Part shown: positions 8,628 through 17,255 of the stretch, piece after piece
How positions within the stretch are numbered: the first letter of the stretch is position 1
How the letters are laid out: the number at the start of each line of letters is the position of its first letter
NCBI GenBank assembly: GCA_964632995.1
Contig: CAZWDL010000030.1
Span: 1 to 63,658 of the forward strand
Length of the DNA: 63,658 bases
Direction: 5' to 3'
From: CAZWDL01 sp964632995
GTDB taxonomy: Bacteria > Bacteroidota > Bacteroidia > Chitinophagales > Saprospiraceae
Program-made: the position numbers and the translations under genes
Notes under the pieces: generated by a model
What the model saw: only the letters and a program-made list of their open reading frames with translations
Told to the model about the DNA's origin: nothing
The model's database searches: none

Positions 8628-9716
8628 ATGATTAAAAAGTTAGACATATACATCATAAAGAAATTTCTCTCCTCTTTCTTTTTCACCGTCCTGATCTTTA
8701 CGATGATTGGAGTGGTTATCGACTTTAGCGAGAAGGTGGAGAAAATTATCGAAGAACCGATCACTACCCACGAGGTCATTTTTGGCTATTACGCCAACTT
8801 TATCCTTTTTATAGACGGGCTGCTCTGGCCACTGTTTACGCTCATCGCCGTTATCTTTTTCACCTCACGGCTGGCCTACAACTCGGAAATCATTTCCATC
8901 TTCAATGCCGGCGTGAGCTTTCGGCGCTTGTTACGTCCTTATTTGCTGGCTTCTGCCTTAGTGGCCGGCATGCTGATGGTGGGCAACCACTACTTCATTC
9001 CCAACGGAAATAAATCGATGCTCGATATCGTCTATACTCATTTTGATAAAAATAAGGATAAGGGGAAAACCCGTGATGTACATATGTTCGTATCTCCCGA
9101 TACCAAAGTATATATTCGCAGCTATCGCAAACGAGACAGCACGGCGGCAGATTTTCGAGTTGAGCATTTTCAGGAAAACAAACTGGTTCGCCTCATCAAA
9201 GCGAATACCGCGGAATGGCAGGGACCTCCTGATAAGTGGCGCCTGCGTGATTACGAGATCCGTTCCTTTGACGGTCTTCGTGAGGAGTTGATATTGGGTA
9301 AAGGAGAATACCTCGATACCACCCTGAATCTCAGCCCCGCCGATTTTGTGGATTACGCCGAACAACAATCCATGATGACGACTCCGGAACTGAAGGATCA
9401 CATTGAAAAGCAGTCTGCACGAGGGGTAGGCAATATTGAAAAATATCAGATCGAATTGTATCGGCGCTCTGCCGAACCGTTTACCATTTTTATACTTACC
9501 ATCATCGGCGTCTCCATCGCCGCCCGCAAGGTTAGAGGAGGGATGGGACTTCACCTGGCGCTTGGAATCGGTCTTGGCGCTATTTATATCTTCCTGTCCC
9601 GTTTTGCTATTGTATTCGCCACAGGAAAGGCTATCCCACCGCTGGCCGGTATTTGGTTACCCAATATTATCTTTAGTGTTGTTGCCATCTTCCTGGTCAT
9701 AAAGGCGCAGAAGTAA
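8628..9716 (+). CDS. LptF/LptG (YjgP/YjgQ) family permease
   Basis: LptF and LptG form the membrane part of the ABC transporter that lifts lipopolysaccharide from the inner membrane to the periplasmic bridge. The 362-residue protein has an N-terminal KKLDIYIIKKFL start followed by membrane helices (about 15-35, 60-80, 100-120), a large periplasmic domain (about 135-280) and three C-terminal helices containing the GVSIAARKVRGG loop. This is the classical layout of the family. The sequence does not decide between LptF and LptG. It lies 40 bases after tgt and is probably co-transcribed. The pairing of tgt with this permease is common in Bacteroidota. Confidence 0.9.
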   Translation: MIKKLDIYIIKKFLSSFFFTVLIFTMIGVVIDFSEKVEKIIEEPITTHEVIFGYYANFILFIDGLLWPLFTLIAVIFFTSRLAYNSEIISIFNAGVSFRRLLRPYLLASALVAGMLMVGNHYFIPNGNKSMLDIVYTHFDKNKDKGKTRDVHMFVSPDTKVYIRSYRKRDSTAADFRVEHFQENKLVRLIKANTAEWQGPPDKWRLRDYEIRSFDGLREELILGKGEYLDTTLNLSPADFVDYAEQQSMMTTPELKDHIEKQSARGVGNIEKYQIELYRRSAEPFTIFILTIIGVSIAARKVRGGMGLHLALGIGLGAIYIFLSRFAIVFATGKAIPPLAGIWLPNIIFSVVAIFLVIKAQK

Positions 9717-10011
9717 GCTGCTGTCTAACCTTTCTTAAACATTACCTGAAAGATAAGGTGGAAAGTATGATTTTGAGAAAAAAGTATGAAATTACGCCTC
9801 TTATTTCGGTATCGTTGTTAAGGAAAGTGACCTGCAAACAGCTAAAATATTAAACAAGAGACCACTTCTTTCAAAAATTATTGAAAATAAAAAACTTTAA
9901 GACTTCGTTAACATTTGTCCTTAATTATTTAATTTTCAGCGTTTTGTGTTTTTGTTTTCTACTTGGATTGACGCCTGTCAAGCTTTGTGTAAGCTTTTTT
10001 GTACTTTGGAG
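9717..10011. other. AT-rich intergenic region before the ECF sigma gene
   Basis: The gap from the permease stop to the sigma-factor ATG is 380 bases and clearly richer in A and T than the flanking genes. A frame in phase with the sigma gene is open from 9881 and would encode 72 mostly hydrophobic residues, but a consensus promoter sits inside it at 10012-10042, so I treat it as untranslated. Nothing else is seen. Confidence 0.6.
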
Positions 10012-10042
10012 TTGGTTTTTGTTTAACTTTTATTTAAATTTG
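10012..10042 (+). promoter_or_regulatory. Bacteroidota-type promoter of the ECF sigma gene
   Basis: TTG at 10012-10014 and TAAATTTG at 10035-10042 are separated by exactly 20 bases, an exact match to TTG-N20-TAnnTTTG. Initiation would fall near 10048, giving a leader of about 50 bases to ATG 10097. The element suggests that the gene is read by the primary sigma factor rather than by its own product alone. Confidence 0.7.
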
Positions 10043-10096
10043 TATCAACAGCGAAGAGAAACTAAAGTCCAAAAAGTTAAACAAAACATTAGCAAA

Positions 10097-10615
10097 ATGT
10101 CTCAGAACGAATTTCATAGTAATTTCAACCAAATGTCTTCCATTCTTCATTCATTTGCCTACAACCTCACTAAGAATGTCGAAGACTCCAAGGATCTCTT
10201 TCAGGAAACAGCCTACCGGGCACTGACAAACCGGGAGAAGTTTCGTCCGGGAACGAATTTCAAAGCCTGGCTCTTCACGATAATGAAGAATATCTTCATC
10301 AATAATTACCGGAAGAAGGTAAAGGCCAACACGATTATGGATTCTACCGATAATATGTACTATATTAATTCCGGAAGCACGGTTATTGCCAATCAAGGCG
10401 AATCCAATATTATGATGAAAGAGTTGATCAAAATGGTTGACGGTTTGGATGATACGGTTCGCATCCCTTTTCTGATGCACTATCAGGGGTTTAAGTACCA
10501 GGAAATTGCTGATCACCTGGATCTGCCTCTGGGAACGGTGAAGAGTCGTATTTTCTTTGCCCGTAAGGAACTGAAAGAGCTGATCGGCAAACGCTATGAG
10601 AACGTGAAAGCCTAG
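10097..10615 (+). CDS. RNA polymerase sigma factor, ECF (sigma-24) family
   Basis: A 172-residue ECF sigma factor. Region 2 is visible as SKDLFQETAYRALTNREKF followed by GTNFKAWLFTIMKN (core binding and -10 recognition), and region 4 as GFKYQEIADHLDLPLGTVKSRIFFARKEL, a helix-turn-helix for -35 recognition. I start at ATG 10097 (MSQNEF): the frame is open further upstream from 9881, but a consensus promoter lies in that stretch. No anti-sigma gene is adjacent; a strong terminator follows and mutY begins after it, so this is a single-gene unit. Similar stand-alone sigma genes are common in Bacteroidota. Target genes are unknown. Confidence 0.92.
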   Translation: MSQNEFHSNFNQMSSILHSFAYNLTKNVEDSKDLFQETAYRALTNREKFRPGTNFKAWLFTIMKNIFINNYRKKVKANTIMDSTDNMYYINSGSTVIANQGESNIMMKELIKMVDGLDDTVRIPFLMHYQGFKYQEIADHLDLPLGTVKSRIFFARKELKELIGKRYENVKA

Positions 10616-10637
10616 TATTGAATAGCCCTTTCCCCCC

Positions 10638-10679
10638 ATAATGGCGGCAGCGATAATACGTTGCCGCCATTATTTTTTT
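10638..10679 (+). terminator. Rho-independent terminator after the ECF sigma gene
   Basis: A perfect 12-bp stem (ATAATGGCGGCA at 10638-10649 with TGCCGCCATTAT at 10662-10673) closes a 12-base loop and is followed by a T-run through 10679. It lies 22 bases after the sigma stop codon and separates that gene from mutY. Confidence 0.9.
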
Positions 10680-10738
10680 GTGTTATATCGGCTGTCACCA
10701 TGGCAGCCCCTGCTGTTTTTCTATCTTCGTCTTTACCT

Positions 10739-11839
10739 ATGAATGCTGAGCAAGAAATCAGAAAAGAGCGGCTTTTTCGCCGGGAACTATTGAATTGGTA
10801 CGCCGGAAGCCATCGTCCGCTGCCCTGGAAGGAAGCGAAAGATCCCTACGTCATCTGGTTATCAGAGGTGATTCTTCAACAAACCCGGGTGCAGCAGGGC
10901 CTTCCCTACTTCAAGCGTTTTCTGGAGCGCTTCCCCCGAGTGGAGGACCTGGCGGCTGCTTCCCAGGAAGAAGTATTAAAGCTATGGGAGGGATTGGGAT
11001 ATTATTCCCGCGCGCGCAATATGCACCACACCGCGCAATACATCAGCCGTGAACGCGGCGGTCGATTTCCGGAAACCTACAAAGAGCTGCTTTCCCTGAA
11101 GGGCGTTGGGCCCTACACGGCAGCGGCCATCGCTTCCTTCGCATTCGACCTGCCTCACGCAGTAGTTGACGGAAATGTTTTTCGCGTACTGGCCCGTTTT
11201 TTCGGGATCGACCTGCCCATTGACGGCAGCGAGGGTAAAAAGTATTTTTCTGCACTCGCCGGTCGCCTGCTCGACCCCGGTAATCCCGGACGCTACAACC
11301 AGGCTATTATGGATTTTGGTGCCACGCATTGTACCCCGAAAAATCCGCTTTGTAGCACCTGCCCGCTTCAGGAGGATTGCTATGCTTTTGGCGAACAGCG
11401 CGTAAGTGAGTTGCCGGTAAAGGCCAAAAAACTGGTGAAAAAAGAACGATTCTTCCACTACCTGGTTCTGCAGTATGGGCAATCGGTGTTTTTGCGGAAA
11501 CGGGTGGAAAAAGATATCTGGCAGCACCTCTTTGAGTTTCCGCTTATCGAAACACCCCGGCCGCTTACCCGGACGGAGGAGCTGGCCGGCCAGCCTCGGT
11601 GGCGGCAATACGTAGGAGATATCCCCTATGAGGTATCTCAAGTTTCTCCTCCCTTTCAGCAAACGCTTACCCATCAAAAGATTACGGCAAGATTCTGGAA
11701 ACTCCAATTGCAGGAACCCCCGCCCTTAGAGAAGCATTCGCTCTTAGAGGCAAATCGAAAAAACTTGCGTAAATTTGCCTTCCCTAAAATTATTGATTGT
11801 TATTTACAGGATAAATCCCTATATTTAAATTTAAGCTAG
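10739..11839 (+). CDS. mutY: Adenine DNA glycosylase MutY
   Basis: MutY removes adenine mispaired with 8-oxoguanine. The 366-residue protein has the N-terminal LSEVILQQTRV helix with the catalytic Glu, the helix-hairpin-helix LKGVGPYTAAAI with the downstream catalytic Asp in VVDGNVFRV, and a [4Fe-4S] loop with spacing C-x6-C-x2-C-x5-C (CTPKNPLCSTCPLQEDC). A NUDIX-like C-terminal domain for 8-oxoG recognition follows. I start at ATG 10739 (MNAEQEIRKERLF); the longer frame begins inside the sigma terminator. It heads mutY-ssb-gldE-gldD, a gene order I know from Bacteroidota. Confidence 0.96.
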   Translation: MNAEQEIRKERLFRRELLNWYAGSHRPLPWKEAKDPYVIWLSEVILQQTRVQQGLPYFKRFLERFPRVEDLAAASQEEVLKLWEGLGYYSRARNMHHTAQYISRERGGRFPETYKELLSLKGVGPYTAAAIASFAFDLPHAVVDGNVFRVLARFFGIDLPIDGSEGKKYFSALAGRLLDPGNPGRYNQAIMDFGATHCTPKNPLCSTCPLQEDCYAFGEQRVSELPVKAKKLVKKERFFHYLVLQYGQSVFLRKRVEKDIWQHLFEFPLIETPRPLTRTEELAGQPRWRQYVGDIPYEVSQVSPPFQQTLTHQKITARFWKLQLQEPPPLEKHSLLEANRKNLRKFAFPKIIDCYLQDKSLYLNLS

Positions 11840-11869
11840 CGCCATAAGAATTAAAACGAAAAGCAGTAA

Positions 11870-12373
11870 ATGGTCAATCGCGTTATTCTGATTGGAAATT
11901 TAGGAAGAGATCCCGAAATAAGGCGGCTGGAGAATGGCGCCGTGGTAGCCAAATTCCCGATAGCTACGAACGAGAACTATCGCGATAAGAGCGGGCAATG
12001 GCAGCAAACTACCGAATGGCACGATATCGTGGTCTGGCGTGCGCTCGCCGAGCGGGCGGAGAATACGCTGACTAAGGGAGCCATGGTTTACGTAGAAGGG
12101 AAACTGACGCATCGTACCTGGGAGGATCAGGACGGTAACAACCGCAAAACGACGGAAGTGGTGGCGAATTACTTCCGGCTGGTTGGATCGCGCAGAGATA
12201 ACAGTGGTTCAAGCAACAGATCGGAATACTTTCCCAATGCCGAGGACGAAGAGGGTACTAATCCGACTTATAACAAAAGCCAGTCTTCCGACAATAACTC
12301 CAGCAATAGCGACGTAAGTAGCACTCCATCGGTAGAAATCAATGAATCCGCAGATGATGACCTGCCATTTTGA
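11870..12373 (+). CDS. ssb: Single-stranded DNA-binding protein
   Basis: SSB coats single-stranded DNA in replication and repair. The OB-fold occupies residues 1 to about 108 (MVNRVILIGNLGRDPEIR, then TEWHDIVVWRALAE and TKGAMVYVEGKL). A Ser/Asn-rich linker follows, ending in the acidic tail DDDLPF, which recruits partner proteins in other SSBs. The length of 167 is typical. It lies 30 bases after mutY and 44 bases before gldE, probably in one operon. Confidence 0.97.
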   Translation: MVNRVILIGNLGRDPEIRRLENGAVVAKFPIATNENYRDKSGQWQQTTEWHDIVVWRALAERAENTLTKGAMVYVEGKLTHRTWEDQDGNNRKTTEVVANYFRLVGSRRDNSGSSNRSEYFPNAEDEEGTNPTYNKSQSSDNNSSNSDVSSTPSVEINESADDDLPF

Positions 12374-12417
12374 GCGGCGCACGGGGCAACCCTATTTCTT
12401 AACAAATCGCTGTTTCC

Positions 12418-13827
12418 TTGGAAAGCGACCCTGATAGCTTACTTCAACTAACTTTACTAATCATCGCGCTTCCTCCCCTGGAAGTATTCCTGGCAATTGT
12501 TTCTATTTTGATCTTGTTGTGCTGTTCCGGGTTGATCTCCGGCTCAGAAGTAGCCTTCTTTTCGCTAACTCACAATGACTTTGAAAAACTGGAGCAGGAA
12601 AGCGCTAGCAATAGCCGCCGTATCCTGCTGCTCAAGGATAAGCCTCGTACGTTGCTGGCTACTATCCTGATCAGCAATAACTTTATCAATATTGCGATCG
12701 TCATCGTCTCGGAGTTTGTTATCATGAACCTGCTTCCTCCCGAGACCTTTGAATCCTGGTCGAATTGGATTATCCGCTCCTTTACCCTGGAGGATGTCGT
12801 TTCCACGGCCAGATTGAGCACCATCATCGGCTTTCTCTTCACGGTGGTCGGTGTGACTTTTCTCCTGGTTCTATTCGGTGAAGTAGCGCCCAAAGTATAT
12901 GCCAATCTGAACAATGTCAAACTCGCAAGATTCATGTCTGCTCCCTTACTAGTGCTCATGCGGCTGCTCAGCCCTATGAGCCGTGTCCTTGTAACCTGGA
13001 CCAGCATCATCGAAACCCGGCTGGCGCAAAGAACCCTCGGGGGCGTCCCTGCCAGTAAAGAAGATATCGACGAGGCTATTGAACTCACTGTCAGTAGTGA
13101 GAGTAATACCAGGAAAGAGATCGATATTCTGAAGAGTATCGTGAAATTTGGTGACGTATCAGTCAAACAAATCATGCGCTCACGGGTCGATGTAGTGGCT
13201 GTCGACTTCCGGATCGGATTTTCCGAACTGCTGGAAGTCGTGCGTACTTCCGGCTACTCCCGCATTCCGGTGTATGATAATGACTTTGACAACATAACGG
13301 GTATCCTCTACGTCAAAGATTTGCTGGGCCACCTGCACGAAGAGGCCGGTTATGAATGGCAGCAACTCATCCGGACGAATGTACTCTACGTTCCCGAGGC
13401 CAAAAAGATCAACGATTTGCTAAAAGAATTTCAGCGGGAACACCTGCACCTGGCGATCGTGGTTGATGAGTACGGCGGCAGCTCCGGCATTGCCACCCTG
13501 GAAGATATTATGGAGGAGGTGATCGGTGATATTAAAGATGAATTCGACGATGAAGCGGAGGTGATCTACCGCAAGATTGACGATTACAATTATCTCTTTG
13601 AGGGAAAGACCCTGCTCAATGACGTTTGCCGGGTTATCGGGGTCGATACAAGTACCTTCGATGAGGTAAAAGGCGATGCCGACTCTCTGGCCGGCCTTAT
13701 ACTGGAGTTGTACGGTCAGATTCCGCAGAAAGATGCCGAGCTCTATTACAATCTCTTCAAGTTTAAGATCGTTTCAGTAAGTAAAAGACGCATCGAGCAG
13801 GTAATGGTTACCCTGCCGAAGCAATAG
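12418..13827 (+). CDS. gldE: Gliding motility-associated protein GldE (CNNM/CBS/CorC family)
   Basis: A 469-residue membrane protein with an N-terminal DUF21/CNNM transmembrane domain (four or so helices within residues 15-190), two CBS repeats (about 230-350, including YSRIPVYDNDFDNITGILYVKDLL) and a C-terminal CorC/HlyC domain (about 370-469). Related proteins bind or move Mg2+ and similar ions. In Flavobacterium, GldE supports gliding and is encoded beside gldD, as here. The start is TTG 12418, giving MESDPDSLLQ; no ATG lies near it. The identification rests on domain layout plus the ssb-gldE-gldD order. gldD follows after 11 bases. Confidence 0.93.
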   Translation: MESDPDSLLQLTLLIIALPPLEVFLAIVSILILLCCSGLISGSEVAFFSLTHNDFEKLEQESASNSRRILLLKDKPRTLLATILISNNFINIAIVIVSEFVIMNLLPPETFESWSNWIIRSFTLEDVVSTARLSTIIGFLFTVVGVTFLLVLFGEVAPKVYANLNNVKLARFMSAPLLVLMRLLSPMSRVLVTWTSIIETRLAQRTLGGVPASKEDIDEAIELTVSSESNTRKEIDILKSIVKFGDVSVKQIMRSRVDVVAVDFRIGFSELLEVVRTSGYSRIPVYDNDFDNITGILYVKDLLGHLHEEAGYEWQQLIRTNVLYVPEAKKINDLLKEFQREHLHLAIVVDEYGGSSGIATLEDIMEEVIGDIKDEFDDEAEVIYRKIDDYNYLFEGKTLLNDVCRVIGVDTSTFDEVKGDADSLAGLILELYGQIPQKDAELYYNLFKFKIVSVSKRRIEQVMVTLPKQ

Positions 13828-13838
13828 AGCAACCATAT

Positions 13839-14450
13839 ATGAAATTAAGTTTTTTAAATATTGTATTATCCGTTCTTGTTGCCGGCCTGATGAATGCCTG
13901 TAGCGATGAGGAAAGCCTGACCCCCAGGCCGCGCGGATATCCGCGTGTGCAGTATCCCGAGAAGGATTATCGGTCTTTTGATGCAAATTACTGCCATTTT
14001 ACCTTTCAGTATCCCTCCTATACACAGATTCAGCGAGACACGGCTTTTTTCGAAGAGCAGCCGGCTGATCACTGCTGGTTCGATGTCTACTATCCCGATT
14101 TTGACAGCCGCATACACTTCAGTTATTATCCGGTAGGGCCGTACAAATCACTGGAGCGTTTAAAGCTCGACGCCTTCGAAATGGCAGACTGGCACACCAA
14201 ACGCGCTAATTATATCGATGAGATTCGCATTCACAAACCGGGAAGCGAGGTGTATGGTTTTGCTTTTCAAATTGAAGGACCTGCCGCTTCCAGCTTCCAG
14301 TTTTACCTCACCGACAGTACTGATCACTTTGTAAGAGGTGCGCTGTACTTCAATACCAAAGCCCGGCCTGATTCGCTCGCGCCGGTTATCAACTTTGTGA
14401 AGGAGGATATCGATCATTTGATCGAGACCTTTGAGTGGGAGGGAGATTAG
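13839..14450 (+). CDS. gldD: Gliding motility lipoprotein GldD
   Basis: A 203-residue lipoprotein: signal segment up to Cys21 (LMNAC), then the stretch PRPRGYPRVQYPEKDYRSFD, which matches the GldD family signature as I remember it, with a Phe/Tyr-rich conserved core. In Flavobacterium johnsoniae, GldD is needed for gliding and has been linked to type IX secretion. It is placed 11 bases after gldE, the expected partner. The two genes probably share a transcript with mutY and ssb. The gene meets recA in a convergent arrangement; no clean terminator is visible between them. Confidence 0.92.
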   Translation: MKLSFLNIVLSVLVAGLMNACSDEESLTPRPRGYPRVQYPEKDYRSFDANYCHFTFQYPSYTQIQRDTAFFEEQPADHCWFDVYYPDFDSRIHFSYYPVGPYKSLERLKLDAFEMADWHTKRANYIDEIRIHKPGSEVYGFAFQIEGPAASSFQFYLTDSTDHFVRGALYFNTKARPDSLAPVINFVKEDIDHLIETFEWEGD

Positions 14451-14672
14451 TAAATCGGGAAAAGGAAATTTTACCCGACCATGCGAAACCTGGGCAGGAA
14501 GAAAAAAGAAAATGGAGGGAGCTTCCGCTTTTTTCACAGAAAATAATACGGTGGGCCTGATGACGGGCTACGGCATGAGGAGAGCGCAATATTGATTAAT
14601 CGCTCGTTGCTGAGTACTCCCTTGTTGTAAGATCCTTTCCAGGAAATGCGCCGGAGCCTTTCATCGGCAGCT

Positions 14673-15743
14673 CTATTTTTTAGAGCTTTTACTTTTGCTG
14701 TCTTTCTCTTCTTCCTTTTCCTTCTTTTCTCCGTTGGGAGAAATACCGAGTATCTTTTCCTTGATTTTGGCTTCTATTTCTTCAGCTACTTCCGGGTTGT
14801 CGTCCAGAAATTGTTTAGCCGACTCGCGCCCCTGAGCGATTTTGGCATTGCCGTAGCTATACCAGGATCCGCTTTTCTGTATGATATCGTGGTCGACACC
14901 CAGGTCGATGATTTCGCCGTTTTTGGAGATGCCTTCACCGAACATGATATCAAAGGTAGCTATCCGAAAAGGAGGGGCTACTTTATTTTTCACCACTTTG
15001 ACCTTGACGTGGTTTCCGGTGACGTTGCCGTCCTTGTCTTTGATACCCGATCCGCTGCGGCGGATATCCAGGCGGATAGAGGAGTAAAACTTCAGGGCGT
15101 TTCCGCCGGTTGTCGTTTCGGGGTTGCCGAACATGACACCGATTTTCTCCCGCAGCTGGTTGATGAAGATGCAGCAGCAGCCGGTGCGGCCGATGGTGGC
15201 GGTCAGCTTACGCATAGCCTGTGACATCAGGCGCGCCTGCAGGCCCATCTTACTGTCCCCCATTTCGCCTTCGATTTCTCCGCGCGGCACCAGAGCGGCA
15301 ACGGAGTCGATTACGATGATATCGATGGCGCCCGAGCGAATGAGGTTCTCCGTGATTTCCAGGGCTTGTTCGCCGTTATCGGGCTGAGAAATCAAGAGGT
15401 TTTTCACATCGACGCCCAGTGCTTCGGCATACCCGCGGTCGAAGGCGTGTTCTGCGTCGATGAAAGCGGCAATACCGCCTTGTTTTTGACACTCTGCAAG
15501 GGCATGTATGGCGAGAGTGGTTTTTCCGGACGATTCCGGCCCGTATATTTCCACGACCCGGCCCCGGGGATATCCGTTTACACCCAGGGCTATATCAAGC
15601 CCCAGAGAGCCGGAGGGAATACTCTCCACATCGACGATCTGCTGATCGCCCAATTTCATGACGGCGCCCTTGCCGTAGGTCTTTTCCAGCCGGTCCATAG
15701 TTAATTGGAGGGCTTTTAATTTTGCTTCTCTATCCTGCGACAT
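14673..15743 (-). CDS. recA: Recombinase RecA
   Basis: RecA forms filaments on single-stranded DNA, drives strand exchange and triggers the SOS response. The 356-residue sequence shows the Walker A motif GPESSGKTT at 68-76, the Walker B region IDIIVIDSVAAL, the QAMRKLT loop-1 region and FINQLREKIGVMFGNPETTTGG of loop 2. The C-terminal tail is highly charged (Glu/Lys/Ser), more lysine-rich than the acidic tail of E. coli. A full consensus promoter lies at 15789-15819. A 7-bp hairpin AGCTCTA-TTTTT-TAGAGCT overlaps the stop codon. I see no SOS operator that I can identify. Confidence 0.98.
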   Translation of the reverse strand: MSQDREAKLKALQLTMDRLEKTYGKGAVMKLGDQQIVDVESIPSGSLGLDIALGVNGYPRGRVVEIYGPESSGKTTLAIHALAECQKQGGIAAFIDAEHAFDRGYAEALGVDVKNLLISQPDNGEQALEITENLIRSGAIDIIVIDSVAALVPRGEIEGEMGDSKMGLQARLMSQAMRKLTATIGRTGCCCIFINQLREKIGVMFGNPETTTGGNALKFYSSIRLDIRRSGSGIKDKDGNVTGNHVKVKVVKNKVAPPFRIATFDIMFGEGISKNGEIIDLGVDHDIIQKSGSWYSYGNAKIAQGRESAKQFLDDNPEVAEEIEAKIKEKILGISPNGEKKEKEEEKDSKSKSSKK

Positions 15744-15788
15744 TAGATAACGCTTTTCAGAGTTAAACTTTCTGTTTTAATACAAAAA

Positions 15789-15819
15789 CAAAAATAAATT
15801 TTTTGTTTTTAAAAAGCAA
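15789..15819 (-). promoter_or_regulatory. Bacteroidota-type promoter of recA
   Basis: On the reverse strand TTG (15819-15817) is followed after exactly 20 bases by TATTTTTG (15796-15789), an exact match to TTG-N20-TAnnTTTG. The predicted start, about 15783, leaves a leader of about 40 bases before the recA ATG at 15743. Confidence 0.75.
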
Positions 15820-15933
15820 GTTATTGCGTCAATTAACTGACTTTTATTTACTTGCCGTAATTACTGCTCCTTGTTGGGTGGTAAATGATCCGGGAAAATG
15901 AATCAACAAATTACGCAATTTTACGAGTAATGA

Positions 15934-15972
15934 CAAAAGCCCTTAGCGACCAGATGCGATCCGCTAAGGGCT
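15934..15972 (-). terminator. Terminator after the 78-residue small protein
   Basis: A perfect 11-bp stem, AGCCCTTAGCG (15938-15948) with CGCTAAGGGCT (15962-15972). On the reverse strand it is followed by TTTTGT, fitting termination of the gene that ends at 15998 and shielding recA from read-through. Confidence 0.85.
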
Positions 15973-15997
15973 CTGCAGGGCTTCTCCAAATGGAAGC

Positions 15998-16234
15998 TCA
16001 GGCTTCTCTGCCTACCGAGCTGCACTCACTGTATTTCAGAATGCGGTGAATGGAAGCGGCAGCGGGGCGAAACTGAACGCGAGGCAGTTGCTGCTGCGCC
16101 TGCATCAGTTGATCGTACTCCTGCCGGAGTACAGGATCCTGGTGCAAAGCCTCATTGACGGAGAGCATCTCTGAGGTACTGGTTTCGCGATAGAGAAATT
16201 TAACGAGATGTTGTTGTGTAAAATTTTGCTTCAT
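15998..16234 (-). CDS. Small conserved-looking protein, function unknown
   Basis: A 78-residue soluble protein with no signal peptide or membrane segment. It begins MKQNFTQQHLVKFLYRET, then has a helical, Gln-rich middle (EYDQLMQAQQQLP). The N-terminal pattern, followed by a stretch on 'alleles' of paired helices, is reminiscent of short anti-sigma-like or regulator-associated proteins in Bacteroidota, but I cannot assign it. Support for a real gene comes from a well-placed terminator just beyond its stop and from an AT-rich promoter-like upstream region. It stands alone between recA and the DUF2147 gene. Confidence 0.65.
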   Translation of the reverse strand: MKQNFTQQHLVKFLYRETSTSEMLSVNEALHQDPVLRQEYDQLMQAQQQLPRVQFRPAAASIHRILKYSECSSVGREA

Positions 16235-16359
16235 ACAAATGATTTTGTTAATAAAAGTTAATTATTAAACTAGAAAGCCCGCGCGAATATTGCGCAGGTT
16301 TTATTTTTTTGCTCTTATTCTTGCGACTTTATCCCGAATTTGACAGTAGGCTTTTCGGG

Positions 16360-16794
16360 CTATTCTACCCGGTACCAGGTTTGGGTGCGATACAAGCCGG
16401 TCCAGTGTTTACCACGTACTTTCAGCTCGTCTTTTTTCTCACCCTCAAACCAGATGCTGCAACCGTATTCATTGCCGTTTTCGGGGTCCATGATAGTGCC
16501 TTTTTTCCAGTAGTCGTTGTGAGGTTGCAGGTCCTCCATAATCACCATCCCCATTAAAGGCTCGCTCTTTTTGTCGCCTTTACATTCTTTACAAACGGCA
16601 TCGGGCTCGCGTTGCAGCAGTTTGACGATTTTGCCGTAATAGGCGCCGTCCTGCTCGTAAATCCGTACATGTGATTTGGCCTCGCCGGTATTGTCATCTA
16701 TCGTCTTCCAGACACCTGCAGGCGAGGATTGCGCGGAGGCAAAGCTAAGGATAGCGAAAAATAGACCGGCAAACAGTACAAGTTGTTTCATCAT
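16360..16794 (-). CDS. Secreted DUF2147-domain protein
   Basis: A 144-residue protein with a signal peptide (about residues 1-21, ending ASAQ). The mature part matches DUF2147: GVWKTIDDNTGEAKSHVRIYE near the start, YYGKIVKLL, then PENGNEYGCSIWFE and the closing LYRTQTWYRV. Two cysteines lie in a VCKECKGD motif. Family members are periplasmic or secreted beta-barrel-like proteins of unknown function. It is transcribed alone; a spacer of 125 bases with a GC-rich near-palindrome (about 16272-16290) separates it from the small gene downstream. Confidence 0.88.
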   Translation of the reverse strand: MMKQLVLFAGLFFAILSFASAQSSPAGVWKTIDDNTGEAKSHVRIYEQDGAYYGKIVKLLQREPDAVCKECKGDKKSEPLMGMVIMEDLQPHNDYWKKGTIMDPENGNEYGCSIWFEGEKKDELKVRGKHWTGLYRTQTWYRVE

Positions 16795-16870
16795 AGTCGA
16801 TGTTTTTTGTGTTGAAAAATAAGTGAGGAAGTGTCCGCCAGCATAGTAGTTATGGTGGCGGAAGCCCCTT

Positions 16871-17206
16871 CTAATCCATCAATCTATCCCTCTCTGAGGG
16901 ATGCCAGAACAGCTGATCAAAATTCCGGACGCGGTCGTTCTCTACAACGACGCCTTCGTTTTCGAGCAATTCCTGCATCATGCCGGGAGTGGGGAAGTGG
17001 CGGCGCCCGCTGAGTTCTCCTTTGCGGTTGACTACCCGGTGGGCGGGCACCCCATCGAAAGAGAAGGATTTGTTAAGCGCCCAGCCCACCATGCGGGCCG
17101 AGCCCAGCGCCAGGTAATCGGCAATAGCGCCGTACGTGCTGACCCGTCCCCGGGGAATTTGACGCGTCAATTCATAAACCAAGTCATAGTAATTGGGTTC
17201 CTTCAT
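16871..17206 (-). CDS. Alkyltransferase-like (Atl/MGMT-fold) DNA-binding protein
   Basis: A 111-residue protein matching the DNA-binding domain of O6-alkylguanine-DNA alkyltransferases: VYELTRQIPRGRVSTYGAIADYL, the helix-turn-helix SARMVGWALNKS, then VPAHRVVNRKGELSG. In true alkyltransferases the last motif is PCHRV with the acceptor Cys; here it is PAHRV, so it cannot accept alkyl groups. Such alkyltransferase-like proteins flag O6-alkylguanine for nucleotide excision repair. I start at ATG 17206 (MKEPNYYDLV); the longer frame would overlap the divergent neighbour more. The gene is divergent from the barrel protein, with starts about 50 bases apart. Confidence 0.88.
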   Translation of the reverse strand: MKEPNYYDLVYELTRQIPRGRVSTYGAIADYLALGSARMVGWALNKSFSFDGVPAHRVVNRKGELSGRRHFPTPGMMQELLENEGVVVENDRVRNFDQLFWHPSERDRLMD

Positions 17207-17255
17207 AAAAAACTTACATTTGACTTCTTGTAACGCAAAAGATACAAATAACCAT

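Noticed and set aside
14646..15224. 192-codon open frame on the + strand with a hydrophobic start
   Set aside because: Antisense to recA; the Phe/Leu-rich start is the reverse complement of the Lys/Glu-rich RecA tail.
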